From positions 434,001 through 498,000 of the forward strand of contig JAWZYU010000123.1 in NCBI GenBank assembly GCA_038380435.1: a stretch of DNA of 64,000 nucleotides. Reading direction: 5' to 3'. Numbering within the stretch: position 1 is the first letter of the stretch; every line of letters starts with the position of its first letter. The notes under the pieces are model-generated. The model was given only the letters and a program-made list of their open reading frames with translations, did no database searches and was not told the origin of the DNA. Shown here piece by piece: positions 10,231-21,325 of this stretch. The translations under genes were made by a program, and so were the position numbers. This stretch comes from Ryuthela nishihirai (Eukaryota; Arthropoda; Arachnida; Araneae; Heptathelidae).

Positions 10231-10720
10231 ATTTAAGAATTAATGTCAAAGAATGTAAAATTCTGCCCCTTGACGCTAACCATTTGGTGATTTTTGTCTT
10301 GTCCTTTGCGACTCATGCCACCTATTGTACCTCCGCAGATGGAGAAGGTTTGGGGATCTTTTATCCCGATACTTCGAAAAATCATAATTATGTCACATTT
10401 ACATGCTAGAATTTGAGAAAAGTTCAAAAAGGTTAAGATATGGGAATTCCTTCAATGCCAAATTAGAGGTTATGTTTAAATTTCAATTTGTATCAAAGGA
10501 CTCGATTAATTACATGGCGTGAATGAGTGATCAGATGGCTTAGGAACAAGCAAATGAGGAGACCACCTTAAACTCCAAATGTAGAAGACTTCCTAAACGG
10601 TTCTTTTTATTTACAATATACAAAATAGATTTAAGCGATGATACATTTTGGAGAAGTATTTCAAAAAATCCGATAAATAGTGCATAAACGTATATTATTA
10701 CTTAACTAAATAAAAAAAAA
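10231..10720. other. AT-rich stretch, nothing recognised
   Basis: No repeat family or coding motif was recognised here. The short minus-strand frame at 10233-10427 has no visible domain. Confidence 0.45.
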
Positions 10721-10724
10721 ATCG

Positions 10725-10905
10725 TAAATAATAAGCAGGATGAACAATCCTAATCACAGAGGCAATTTTGACTTCATCCGGGTGGAGTACTAACCTACGA
10801 CCTCTGATTCCTGAGCCAATAGCTGTCGACCGAGATATCTTCTATTGATTGCTTTATACCACGGAGTCAGTCATTGCAAGTTGCCTTAACTACAATTGAA
10901 GATGC
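10725..10905 (-). mobile_element. Possible tRNA-related SINE remnant
   Basis: On the minus strand ATATCTCGGTCGACAGCTA is followed about 40 bases later by GGTTAGTACTCCACCC, weakly resembling a tRNA A-box and B-box pair. The stretch is GC-richer than its flanks. No second copy was recognised in the window, so this is a weak call. Confidence 0.3.
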
Positions 10906-12079
10906 TGGTCGATAAAACACCCTGAGGTAGTTGCGATGAGTCTCATGTTTACAGGTCATTTTCTGTGTTTCTTCTAATATTGAAAATTACATTCCCTCCA
11001 TTTGTAAAACATGAAACCTTAGGTTTTATGTATTGCTTCAACAGTGATTTAAAATGTATAAATTTCATACATTTCTTATATCCACTAAGTTATTACTATA
11101 AGCTTTCAGGAGTATTGTTAGTTAATTTTGGGTCAATTCATATATATAAAGATAAAGGGACATAGTTTAGAAAAGATAATATTTTTTATTTTATTCTGAG
11201 GTGATCAGTGTAATTACGAAGACAATTTCATAACTTTTAACTTACCATAAAAATTTTAGATATTTCTGTATATCATTATACGAAACGCTAAAACTTCGTT
11301 TTATCTTATGTTTTCAGTTAAAGAAAGATTATTAAAAGAGGAGTAAAATTGGCTACCAGTACAAATCATAAATTTTTTTAGTGTAGTGTTATATCTCCGT
11401 TTAATCAGATTCTCCCACGTAGCGGTAGACCAGATTCTAGTTCAGTGACTTGCAGTGTAAGTCGCTACAATTACCATAAAAATATATCACTAATAATTTT
11501 CATAGCAAGTCTTCCGTAACTTAAATAATGTCGCATCAGACGAATTTAGCATCCCAATCATAACCGGATCGTCACTTTCATTTAAGTAACCTATTTTGTG
11601 TAAGAATCTTCCCTTTTTGGACTGATGTAAGCACATCAAATCATTGTTAAGGTAGTAACAGTTAATTACAAGGGATAGTACATAAAAAATTATTTTTGTA
11701 ATTGGAGAATGCAAAAACATACTTTATCGCAAAAATAAATATATCATTTTAATATTATTTTAATTTATTTTTAATTAGCTTTTAACATTATTTTAATTAA
11801 AATTATTTTTATAAAAATAGCAATTTAATTATTTATTTTAATGTTAAAGACTTGTTCTATAACATTAAAAAAATAATATATTTATATTAAAAGTTGAGTT
11901 CCACATTGGAACATATCCTTTCTCCTAAAATCGTTACGAAATTTGGAGACAAGTCCCTAAACAGCGCATGTACACTAAATAATACATGCACTCTTTAGGA
12001 ACTCGTTCATGAAAAGACTAAAAGCCATTTCATTAAGTATGTTAGGCCATGTTATGTCAATAATAACTCAGATACAGAA
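10906..12079. other. AT-rich stretch, nothing recognised
   Basis: Very AT-rich, especially 11730-11900, with no recognisable element ends. Open frames at 10965-11165 (plus) and 11490-11720 (minus) have no identifiable motif. Confidence 0.45.
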
Positions 12080-12905
12080 CTCATCATCGTCATCAAGCAG
12101 CCATGGGCTATGAAGGTCCAATCAGACCGTGCCATTTAGTTTTCCAAGCATTTCAGTCCTCAGCTACATATGCTGCATCTAGCAACTGCACACCAATTCT
12201 AACAAGGTACTGTCCGATATTGTGTGCCCACCGCTTCCTAGGTTTCCCCCTCTTTCTGAGGACTTTAGACACATTGTTCATAACCCTATTCGCTAATCTA
12301 CAATTATCCATACGGGCAACACGGATAAACTAACGGAGTCTCTCTCTGCAAGATAATGCTGCTCAAAGGAGGTTGCGGACTCCTTTGCCTAACCTTATCA
12401 TTAGTTACAAAGCTGAACCACCTAATGCCTCAAGACACTGTGCAAGAATCAAGTTTGTTTACAATTTTATTTAGAAAGCATCCAAGTTTCACTACCATAA
12501 CTAACCCTTGAAAGAATCAAATTATTATACAGTCGAATTCTAGTCTTTATATGTATATACCTATTTCTCCACAATCTCCACAGATTCTTAAAAGTCCCGG
12601 CAGCAATCCCTATTCGTTTGTTAATCTCATGCCGCATATCACCAGTATCTGTTACATAGCTCCCAAGATAATTAAACCGAGTCATTTGCTGAAGAGTGCA
12701 TCCATTCAAAGAAACTTAAGCACCATCTACCTGACCAATTTTCATCACTTTAGTTTTCTCTGTGTTTATCACAAAACCTACTCTACTACCAGTCTCATCA
12801 ACAGCTCGAATGAAAGAGTTCATCTCATCAACATCATTTCCCAAAAGGGCTGAATCGTCAGCATTGTCTAAATCAGAAAATTTTAATCTCCAAACCACTT
12901 TTCCT
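12080..12905 (-). pseudogene. RTE-like LINE, reverse transcriptase 3' part
   Basis: Two minus-strand frames join in order. The first (12898-12716) carries LKFSDLDNADDSALLGND, a decayed version of the catalytic (F/Y)ADD motif, followed by ETGSRVGFVINTEKTKVM. The second (12709-12467) has FNYLGSYVTDTGDMRHEI and LYNNLILSRVSYGSETW, typical of the region after the RT palm in CFDP2-like RTE-clade elements. A third part, 12460-12080, has SRIANRVMNNV and WNAWKTKWHGLIGPS before a (GAT)n-like tail near 12085. The frameshifts and the altered FADD motif show it is dead. The 3' end is shared with 46595-46890. Confidence 0.85.
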
Positions 12906-13254
12906 ACTATGAATTACTACTATACAAACAATTTCATCTAAATTCAGTGCTCTCTATTATTCATGTAGAAAAGAGAAAAACCTAGCTTATATAAGCACTC
13001 AGTTCGTGAATAATCTCATATTTTCTAGGTTTGCAGTCCAACAATAAACCCACGCTCTTCGAATCAAAACACTCAAATCAAGGTTTTTGATAAATATTTT
13101 AAGAAATGATGTGGCTATTACAATGTAATACATTATTTGGTTTAAAAATACTCTAAGATAATAATTTAATAAAAAGAACTAACTCGAATCAAATCAAAAA
13201 TATCCATTCATTACGATTTTATATCCTCTAAAAAAAAACAATCCTTCATTTACT

Positions 13255-13612
13255 CTTAATTTGGATCACTCCCTCCTGGAGTTATCGGTAGAAAACTCGA
13301 GGTTATTAACCCTTTGGATGATTACTCCTGTCGCCAGGATCCAGCTTACCGGCCGAAAGTTTTCAGTATTGCTTTCCCCCTCTGAGCGATTAGCAATGAG
13401 AATGGCAATGGGGGATTAACCAGAGTGGCAAAAAGGGGCGTCGTCAACCCTTCCCTCGGGGGAGCGGTAAAGTGTCACTGACAATATACGCTTGCATCCC
13501 GTTGTACAGTGTGAGTTCGGTAGTAATTCCCACCAGAGGCAAAGCTGGTAGGGGAGCAAGAGGGAAGCTTGGATGGAAGTTGGGTCAAACACTGCAAAAT
13601 ATTTCTGCTGGT
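13255..13612. other. GC-richer block, possibly LINE 5' leader
   Basis: This block is markedly less AT-rich than both flanks and has no long open frame. Its position about 350 bases upstream of the minus-strand LINE fragment, and its 5'-leader-like appearance (CCTCGAG, CCAGGAGGGAG in reverse complement), suggest a retroelement leader. No second copy is present in the window to confirm this. Confidence 0.3.
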
Positions 13613-14492
13613 GTCTTGTTGATCTTTGCGATTTCCAGATTATTATTTTAACGCTTACTATATCTTTATCAGAAGAGAAATGGCATTCATATTTTCGTAA
13701 CTTTTTTTCTCTTAAAATATTTTTAAAATATATTTTATTTTAATTTAAATTTGTGATAATTTTAAGAATTATATGTTTTAAATTCATGGCGATAGAGAAC
13801 ATCCCAAATTTCCCAAATGAGTGTGGTAGTGGGAAAAGGAAATAGGGAAGTAAAATATTTAGTAACGCTCCTATTAACATAAATTAATGGCTAAATTATA
13901 TCTTCAGAAATTAATATTTTAAAAACTTTTCAAACGTTACTTGTCCTACACTATTTCCGATTAGTATAATATAGAAGACATTTTTCCCTTTTTGCTCCCC
14001 ACAAAATTTCAATCTAGTAAGTTATTAGCTTTTTAGACAGCTTAATTTTTGGTCAGCATTGTAAACAAAATATTTAATCCACTTGCAAATTGCTCTGCAT
14101 TTGGGGAAAAATCATAATACCATGGAATAGATAAGTAGTTATCAACCTTTTCTAAGCCAAACACAAACGCAAAACGGAAAAATATTGGGGCAAAAATTTA
14201 AAATCGAAAGCAATTTTTAAAAAAAAACAATATGAACCTCATTGTTTTTATTCCTAAAGCTGGATTATTGAGAAATCAAGTTTTTTCCAACTAAAACACT
14301 TTCCAAGATTAATTTCATAACTTTATGTCAATTATGTGATATTATTTTATGAAGATTTCAAGTGTATTTTTTTCCGCAGTTTACAATGGAGTAAAACAAA
14401 ATAAAAATTTGTGGGCAGTATTTGTTTTCTAAATCTTTCTGTGGTATAATAAAAATGAAAAGTAAATTTAAAAATTAAAAAACTGGCCTTCC
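13613..14492. other. AT-rich stretch, nothing recognised
   Basis: No element ends, tandem units or coding motifs were recognised. Confidence 0.45.
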
Positions 14493-15064
14493 TATAAATA
14501 CCCTAAAAGTTAGAGAATGTACATATATATATAGTGCAATCAGTCACTGAGTTCGTATTTACTTCAAAAGAAGATAATTAGCCCGCTAGGCACGTACTCA
14601 GGATTCAGCTTCAGGGCGATCCGAGAATTTCGTTTCAGTGGGAGGGAGATTGTTTTGGGGAGGTCCGAGAATTTTGTTTTGATAGTAGTCCGAAAATTCA
14701 GTTTCGGGAAATCTCACTTGTGTATGATTTCTCAATTACCAAACTAAATAGTATGAGTTTTATATTTTTTTAAATTTATTTTTTTGTTGTCGGACATAAA
14801 TAAAGGACTGAAATAAAATTACGCAAAGACAAGTGTTTAGGATTTCAAAGCAGGTAATTAAGTTTGAGTTTTAATATGACGGCCGGATTTTCGCAGCGGG
14901 GGGGAACTTTTCGGGAGCGTGGGTTTCTAGGTACTTCTTTGGAATTACTCTTGTTGTGTAGGTAAATTGGAGCTTTATCTTACATTGGAGTAAATGAGAA
15001 TTTAGTGACTGATTAAACATCAATATTCTTTAGGTTTATTTTGTATGTTTTGGGCGTACGTAGG
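14493..15064. mobile_element. Hairpin element H1, split by an insertion
   Basis: The left arm (14493-14590) includes CCCTAAAAGTTAGA and GTGCAATCAGTCACTGAGTT. The right arm (14940-15064) carries the inverse, TTTAGTGACTGATT and TTTAGGTTTATTTTGTATG. The same two arms lie close together in copies H2 to H5, so the ~345 bases between them here are a later insertion. That insertion is G-rich and starts CTAGGCACGTACTCAGGATT. Confidence 0.75.
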
Positions 15065-15114
15065 AAGTAGGTAAATAAATTTGTAGGAAGTAGGTAAATA
15101 AATACATAAATAAA

Positions 15115-15725
15115 TTTTAAATTTTAAAGAGCACCTATCTCCAGAAAATTTTATTTGATACATGGCTTCATAAACTTCAACCGCATATCCCCCCCCCCTT
15201 TGGGGGGATCGTGCTTGGCGTAGTCAACCATATTACATATGTCAGAATCTATGATTTGAGATATAACTTGTTAAACTCCTCTGAGAAATTTCTGCCCCTT
15301 TTTGGAGAGGGGGGGGTCATAATTTAGCGTAGTCGACGACGGTCCTCACATCAGTTTTCATATCAGACAAAATTCATAACTGTTGGAAGATATAATAAAA
15401 CGCCTTTCTTATTTCCCCATTTTAGGGGGAAGAATGTAGGGGAGTTTATTTTGATAACCCATAAAACTCCCCACTTCACAAGTTTCCATTCGACAAGCAG
15501 CTAGTTACGTTCAGCCCCTGCGTTCGAAAGATATATAGGGAAAATAATTTCAACATTAATCCTTTTTAGGGGGAATAAAGCATGGGGGGTCAATGTTTTA
15601 TAAGCAATGTTATATAACACTCCACGCATCACCGGCTTTCATTTGACATGTAAATCACTAAGTTTGTCTTTCGCATTCGAAAGATATCGTGGAACAACTG
15701 TTTTGACAAATACACAACCGAAAAA
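15115..15725 (+). repeat. Degenerate ~150 bp tandem array, forward orientation
   Basis: Units share, in order, a C/G-rich inverted motif (CCCC, then T(T/A)n, then GGGG), ACTCCCCAC-like sequence, CA(C/A)(A/G)AGTTT(C/T)CATT(C/T)GACA, and GC(A/G)TTCGAAAGATAT. Three to four units are recognisable here. Matching units in forward or reverse orientation lie at 16256-16625, 18300-19250, 20765-21320, 48420-49720 and 50030-50690. Confidence 0.7.
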
Positions 15726-15788
15726 TGAGTAAAAAGCAAAAGCAGTAAAAAAAATAATTTGAGAAATTTATAATTTAACGATCTTCTT

Positions 15789-16002
15789 ATATGCGCCTTG
15801 AAAAGTAGAAAATAAAATTAAAGCATGTTGATGGTGCAATCAGTAACTGAACTCGTATTCACTTCAAAGGAAGGCCGGGAGCTGGCGATCATGTTGAATA
15901 GGTAAATCGGCGTCCTATCTTCGTTTGACCAAAAACAAATTCAGTGACTGATTCCACCATCAATATGCTTCAGTTTTATTTTCTGCGTTTTAGGGTGCAT
16001 AT
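15789..16002. mobile_element. Hairpin element H2
   Basis: The arms are ATATGCGCCTTGAAAAGTAG plus GATGGTGCAATCAGTAACTG on the left, and their inverse CAGTGACTGATTCCACCATC plus TTTTAGGGTGCATATGAG on the right, around a centre containing GGCGATCATG. The length is about 214 bp. It matches H1, H3, H4 and H5 and lies at the end of a ~150 bp unit array. Confidence 0.8.
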
Positions 16003-16051
16003 GAGAAAATAGGTATTTCTTACTATATTTTTTTTCTTTGCAACTAATAAC

Positions 16052-16255
16052 GGCTACCTTCCAGTGGTCGAGTGGTTAGAGTGATTCGCTGCTAATTTAA
16101 GGGACCTGGGTTCCAGCCCCGGGTAAGGCATTGATGTATGTGTCCTTTTCCTGATGAGGTCCTGCCATCCTCTCGGATCTTCTACTATGGTATATAAACT
16201 GACAGGCTCCTATCAAACCTCTGTGTCATGCAGCTGCTTGAGGAGGTATTATTTT
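16052..16255 (+). mobile_element. SINE-B
   Basis: It begins CCAGTGGTCGAGTGGTTAGA (A-box context), followed by GGTTCCAGCCC in the B-box position, then TGATGAGGTCC, AAACTGACAGGCTCC and AGCTGCTTGAGGAGGTATTA at the 3' end. The B-box has a C in place of the usual G, so this copy is unlikely to be transcribed. Confidence 0.8.
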
Positions 16256-16625
16256 TTTTCCCAAAAACTTTCATATGACTCATAAACTTTGACCCCATTT
16301 TTTCCTCCCCCTGTCTTAAAGTCCTGTTTAGAGTGACCCATTCGAGACATCACAAACTTTAATTTCAAACCTCCGCGAAAATCAACCCTTCGAAGGAGAA
16401 AATAGTGGGGGGAGGAGAATTCCTAATTGTTTACGACGATCTTCATATGAGCTGTAATTTGACACCTAATTGGCAACTGTAAGCCTTGTCTTTCGGAAGA
16501 TATAGCCTAACAATGTTTGTCATATTTCCACCTTTATGGGGAAAGAATCATGGTGGTTAATTAATTAGAGCCTATGATACTTCCCGATTCACAAGCTTTT
16601 ATTTGACGCATAACTTCTTACTTTC
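16256..16625 (+). repeat. ~150 bp unit array, forward orientation
   Basis: Two to three units of the family seen at 15115-15725, with CTCCCCCTGTCTTAAAG, TGACACCTAATTGGCAACTG and TTCACAAGCTTTTATTTGAC blocks. It lies between two SINE-B copies. Confidence 0.65.
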
Positions 16626-16812
16626 GGCAGTTTCGTGTGTCCAAATGGTTAACGCGTTGGCTACGGACAAAGGGCCTTGGGTTCGAGCCTCGGATAACAC
16701 ATGGATGTTCGTGTCGTTTTTCTGCTCAGGATACGCCATCCTCACAGACCTACTATGGGGTATAAACTGACAGGCTTCTGTCAGACCTCTATGACAAGCA
16801 GCTGCTTGAGGA
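16626..16812 (+). mobile_element. SINE-B
   Basis: The head TGTCCAAATGGTTAACGCGT is followed by an intact B-box GGTTCGAGCC. The body ACATGGATGTTCGTGTCG, AACTGACAGGCTTCTGTCAG and GCAGCTGCTTGAGGATAT follow in the usual order. It ends in an AT dinucleotide tract. Confidence 0.8.
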
Positions 16813-17400
16813 TATATATATGCTGCTCACAAAAATTAGAGGATATTTCAAAATGAATATGAAGCGAAGAAATATCAATATATATAAAAACTCCTACATC
16901 TGTGTCTGAGATATCTAATAAATAGATAAATATTATTATTTATTATTATATTTATTTATATATAAAATTATTAATTACTGAATATTGTTTAAAATAAAAA
17001 TTTAAATAGTTTTTTTATAAATTTTTATTTATCTTCAGTCATATTCTTCCATTGAAATTGCATGAATATCGTTGAAAATGGAGATTTAAAGAGATTTGAT
17101 TATGATCTTTAATTTACCTTCTGTCGTATTTTTCCGTTAAATGCATATTTTAATAGTTATAGCACTTCACAGTTAAATTTCCATCGACATGGAACATAAA
17201 TTATCAGGAAATATTTTTGCATCCATAACTCGTTAAATACTTAACGAACATTGTTTGAAATCGAGATTTAAATAGTTTTAATTATGATTGTTAATTTATC
17301 TTTAGTCAATTTTTTCCATTAAATGCATATTTTAGAAATTATAGAGTTTCGAAATTAGATTCTCATTGTCATAATAGGGAAATTCTCTTAGAGTTCCCGT
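16813..17400. repeat. AT-rich degenerate units related to 19470-20028
   Basis: After a short TGCTCACAAAAATTAGAGGA that looks like a Tc1/mariner-type end, units of about 190 bases repeat with TAATTTA(C/T)CTT(C/T)(T/A)GTC followed by TTTTTCC(G/A)TTAAATGCATA. The same motif is present near 19920 in the next TIR element. No coding capacity. Confidence 0.55.
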
Positions 17401-18029
17401 AAGGTACATCAAAAACACAGGAAATGACGAATGATATGAGTATTACATTCTTCCCTGTTTGTTGATTCTTTTTTCTTTCTATGAATTTCTAAGAATATTT
17501 TATTTCATCAGTTTACATTAAAAACACTGGGAAAATATCGCAACCCTTCCTATCGCCTTCCGCTAGGCCTAACTACGCTACTGTCCTAAATTATTTGAAA
17601 TGGCGAAAAAGTTTTCATTTTAAAAAGCAAAACTTTAGCATCGCTTCTTACCTATGAAACGTTATCCCTTTGATCTTTTTCGTAGGTACATTAATGCATC
17701 CAAACGCGATGCCCAAATCCATTCTTTAATGCAATCAGCGTTCTTTAACACAGTATTAGCACGATTACGTGTAGCGACAATATGGCGACGCTCGGTTACA
17801 GTTTTCAAGCGATAGGGCGCCTCTCTCTCTTCCTACCTCCATGTGCACATCATGATATGTGACGGGATCAGACTGTATTTAGGAGTAGGGGGAGCCAATA
17901 TCCTTCTCCTTAGAGACACTTTAATAATGTTAGTAAGTGCAGTAGATGAAAAAAATTATTAAAGGCTAAATAAGTCCGAGAATACTACAGGGAATTATAG
18001 TGGTGATGTAATTGTACATTTCAGTGTGG
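17401..18029. other. Stretch with nothing recognised
   Basis: Slightly GC-richer around 17540-17900, including CGATAGGGCGCC and CTCCATGTGCAC, but with no repeat partner or coding motif recognised. Confidence 0.4.
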
Positions 18030-18240
18030 ATGCATCAAATGAATGCGGGAGGATTACCATTTGTGCATTTCGGCAAAAAATCCTATTTTCTTTAATACTT
18101 GGAGATATCATTGAGATATATCCGTAATATAGGTCACCTACCATTATAACACACTCAGTGATTGAACGAAAGATATTTCTTTCAATTTCTCTGTTGTATA
18201 AAATTAGTGGTAGTTTATAATATTTTTACTTCCGTTGATA
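18030..18240 (+). repeat. Repeat family X copy
   Basis: Contains TTTCTTTAATACTTGGA, GAGATATATCCGTAATATA and GATTGAACGAAAG, followed by AAAATTAGTGGTAGTTTA. The same blocks in the same order recur at 31875-32095, 36930-37110 and, inverted, 45185-45380. The element class is unknown. Confidence 0.65.
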
Positions 18241-18299
18241 TCAATTTTCTTATTGTTGTTCCTTCTTTATTTGTCTATTATTAATTTCTGCAAACAGTT

Positions 18300-19250
18300 G
18301 GTCCACCATATCTCTTCAACCCATTGACCAATCACAACCAATTATTCACCAAATGAACTCTAATAATGCTGGGAGTATCATAGGTTACAAATCGTTTCTT
18401 CCTGCTTCTTTCCTCCACTAAAAAGGAAATATGAAATCCAGTGTGCAATTATATCTTGCACTCAGAGCAACGAGTTATACATTAAATTATAGCTTGTGTT
18501 ATGAATATTTTTTTTTTTCAATTTCTGAATAGACCCACAAGGCAATTTGCTTATCTTCAGGTTATAACAGAACAAACGACAATGTCATCACCGGGACTCG
18601 AACCCGGCCCCCATCAGTATCACCATGAACTAATGCGCAATGTACTGCGCCACTGAAGAGGCAATCTCTCGTGCATTTTCCCCTCAAACCAGGAGATAAA
18701 TGTTCAAAGATTGGTGAATCTTTCGACAGCAAATGCCAAAGTAATCACTTATATGTCAAATGAAAACTTCTAGTGTGGAAAGTACCACAGGCTACAAAAT
18801 TTTCCACCTTATGCTTTCTTCTCTCCTGACAAATGAGAAACGCATATAAATGATTGTTCCGTTGCAACTTCGGAACTAGAGAACAGAGAGAAATGAGCTA
18901 CTTGTCAAACGGAAATTTGTCACGTGGGAATTGTCAACGTTATGGATCATTTACCATCCATTCTTTTTTCCCTCCTCAAAATATTGGGGGTGAGATTGTG
19001 TAAACTATCCCTCTAATATGTCATTCGTGACGTCCATGCTGCCGTGAGGACCAAAAATTATGTCCCTCTTTCTTCCACTTAAAACGGGTCACGTAAATTT
19101 AACGGAGTAAATCTGTGAGAGTCACAAGTCAAATGAAGGCTTAAGACTGGCAGAGAAACATAGGGAATGTTGAAATTTTCTCCTCCGAAGAAGGGGAAAG
19201 ATTGATGCATTTCTTGACAAAGGTTTTCTTTGACTGCTGAACGAGCGGGA
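18300..19250 (-). repeat. ~150 bp unit array, reverse orientation
   Basis: Several units in the opposite orientation to 15115-15725, with GTCAAATGAAAACTTCTAGT, CACAGGCTACAAAATTT, and AAAT(G/A)AGAAA before GATTGTTCCGTTGCAACTTC. A tRNA-like SINE head interrupts it at 18535-18667. Confidence 0.65.
18535..18667 (-). mobile_element. SINE-C (tRNA-like head)
   Basis: On the minus strand AGTGGCGCAGTACATTGCGC (A-box like) is followed by CCGGGTTCGAGTCCCGG, a perfect B-box with a 5 bp T-stem. The 5' and 3' ends do not pair as an acceptor stem, so it is not a tRNA gene. Only one copy was seen. Confidence 0.6.
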
Positions 19251-19469
19251 GTACTCTTGTGTAAGTGTTTTATATTGTATGAGCAACCAGGATAAGCCTA
19301 ATAGAGCTTCTAGTTTATTTCTGTCTTTTTCTCCTTAAAAAAACCAAACATTTCCCTGATAAACTATCATTAAAAATCAAAATATAAAATATATAAATTA
19401 AGGAAATATAAAATACCTTTATCTTCCCATATTTGTTCTAAGAAGTAACTTATATATACGCACTCCGTG

Positions 19470-20028
19470 CTCACTGAATTATGACCATTTCCCTCCATGT
19501 TGCGTCAGGTGAAGCTAACTTCGAAACTCTATAACTTCAAAAACAAAAGAATTTTGTGACAGAATGGGACTGAAGGTAAATTAAAGGTCTCAATCAAATT
19601 TATCGAAACCTCGATTTTGAACAATATTCCCTTAGTATTTAAAGAGTTATGGATGTTTAAATATTTAACAACAGCAATGCCTAATTTTAGAATTTAACTC
19701 AGAAGTTAATTATAATTTGAATAAGAAGTGTTATTTCACACCATTAAATACAACAGATGCATATTTGAAAAATTAATGTCAATAACATTTCGATATTTTT
19801 CATTTGTCCTAAGACAAAATTGCATTGATGTTCTTTAATATTTAAAGTCCTTAACTTTTAAAGTGCAAAGCAAACATTATTGAAAATCGAGATTCAAATA
19901 GAATTGATTAAATTCTTTAATTTACTCACATTACCTTTTCTCATAAAATGCTTAGTTTAGAAGTTAGAGAGCTTCGAAATTAGTTTCCACCTATATAACA
20001 CGGAGGGAGGTGGTCAAAATTTAGTGAG
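19470..20028. mobile_element. TIR element with long imperfect inverted ends
   Basis: The left end CTCACTGAATTATGACCATT and the right end in reverse complement CTCACTAAATTTTGACCACC are clear inverted repeats. The homology continues through CCCTCC and an AACTTCGAAACTCTATAACT-like block, giving arms of roughly 70 bases. The AT-rich centre has no coding capacity. Confidence 0.7.
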
Positions 20029-20524
20029 AACTGAATACATCAATAAGGGTATAACCCTACATCAAAAGCTCAAATGGGACCTTCATATTCATGATATTAT
20101 CACTACACTCAATGCAATGAGATGCCAACTAGAACCTCTCCATCGGAGAAATGCTATCTTGATGATTGACCATAAATTTTTATTGTACAACATGGTCATT
20201 CGTCCGATAATAACTTATGCTTCCCTTACATGGGCGAACACCACCTCCACGAATATACGCACGATTCAGGTATTGCAAAACAAAATATTGAAATCTGAGG
20301 TCGATGCCCCTTGGTTTGTTACTAACAGACAACTCCATAAAGACTTGGGCATCGATCATATATATATTCATATTAAATGCATCTCAGAAAGATTTTTCGA
20401 GACTGTTAAAAATAATACTAATGAGATTATTTCTTCTGTGCTTATTTATGATCATAATATTCTTAAAAAGTACAAGAGGCCTAAAATGATGGCTTTCTCT
20501 CAGGATAGCTACTCGTTTTAGGTC
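20029..20524 (+). pseudogene. Jockey-like LINE, RT C-terminal part
   Basis: An open frame of about 160 codons carries the region after the RT palm. In order: LHQKLKWDLHIHDI, then LLYNMVIRPIITYASLTWAN, IRTIQVLQNKILKSEV, APWFVTNRQLHKDLGI. This order is characteristic of Jockey-clade and related LINEs, where (L/I)YK(T/A)(L/I)(I/V)RP and LQ..QNK are standard. The palm, with the catalytic aspartates, and the endonuclease are missing, as its 5' side is cut by the TIR element ending at 20028. The frame is open to its stop at 20521, so this part is less decayed than most LINE pieces here. Confidence 0.85.
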
Positions 20525-20801
20525 TCTTGCGCATGGTATATGCTATTTTTAGCTTGTGTTTTAGGTTAACCTCTAGGGGTCCACCCACGGGTGGTTTACT
20601 TGTTATATGTTTTTACTTATGCCAACTGGGCTTATTCTCAGATGAGATGGTAATGAGTAAAGTTCTACCAGGAACATCGCATATCCGTATAGATCTACGA
20701 TCTACGGTACATAAGTAAAGTGCACCAAAGATAAATTCAGTTACTGAATTCATCTGCTCAAATATCGAAATTTTTCCTCCCATTTTTTGGGGGGAAAGGG
20801 G

Positions 20802-21182
20802 TTTTGCTCAGTTAGTAGTGGGACAAGCTTGTAATCTGCAGTTCCTAGGTTCAAGTTCCAGCTGGGTCAGCGTTGAGATTTATCTCTGCAAAATTACTCT
20901 CCCTGTCTACGATCAGAAGCGGACACTGATGGGCTTGGAAAGACCGGCGTCCTTCGGATGCAACCTTAGGCAGTGGTCGCGTGTGCGAGAGAGCCATACA
21001 CTGTGCACGTTAAAGAACACACCGGATGGCCTTGATGGGAGACTACCATCTGTTTCCCAACAGCTATCCAATGGGTAACAAATGCCCCGAGCTTTCTCTG
21101 AGCCTTCGGGGTCCTTGTGACCTGGTCATTTAGCCCAGTGTATGCAAAAAAGTGCTGCTCAGAGGTAAAACAACCCAACCTA
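20802..21182 (+). mobile_element. SINE-A, near full length
   Basis: It has a weak A-box (TTGCTCAGTTAGTAG), a B-box GGTTCAAGTTCC, GCGTTGAGATTTATCTCTGC, the central domain around TTCGGATGCAACCTTAGGCA, CACGTTAAAGAACACAC and the 3' end CTCAGAGGTAAAACAACC. The B-box and central domain carry several substitutions. Forward ~150 bp units flank it (20765-20800 and 21185-21320). Confidence 0.85.
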
Positions 21183-21325
21183 ATCTAACTCGTAACTGTT
21201 GGACCTCGCGTTCAGAAGATATACTAGAATGACTATAACATTTCCCGTTTTTAAGGGGGAAAGAAGAATTAATTCCCTATGTAACTCCCCACGTCACAAG
21301 CATTTATTTGACGTATAGCTTATTT
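21183..21325 (+). repeat. ~150 bp unit, forward orientation
   Basis: One unit with TAACTGTTGGACCTCGCGTT, TTTTTAAGGGGGAAAG, and TAACTCCCCACGTCACAAGC before ATTTATTTGACG. SINE-A inserted into this array. Confidence 0.65.

Noticed and set aside
18575..18660. Possible functional tRNA gene on the minus strand
   Set aside because: The B-box and T-stem are good but the acceptor ends do not pair and no proper anticodon arm is evident.
20818..21178. Frames at 20818-21078 and 20966-21178
   Set aside because: Both lie wholly inside a SINE-A copy.
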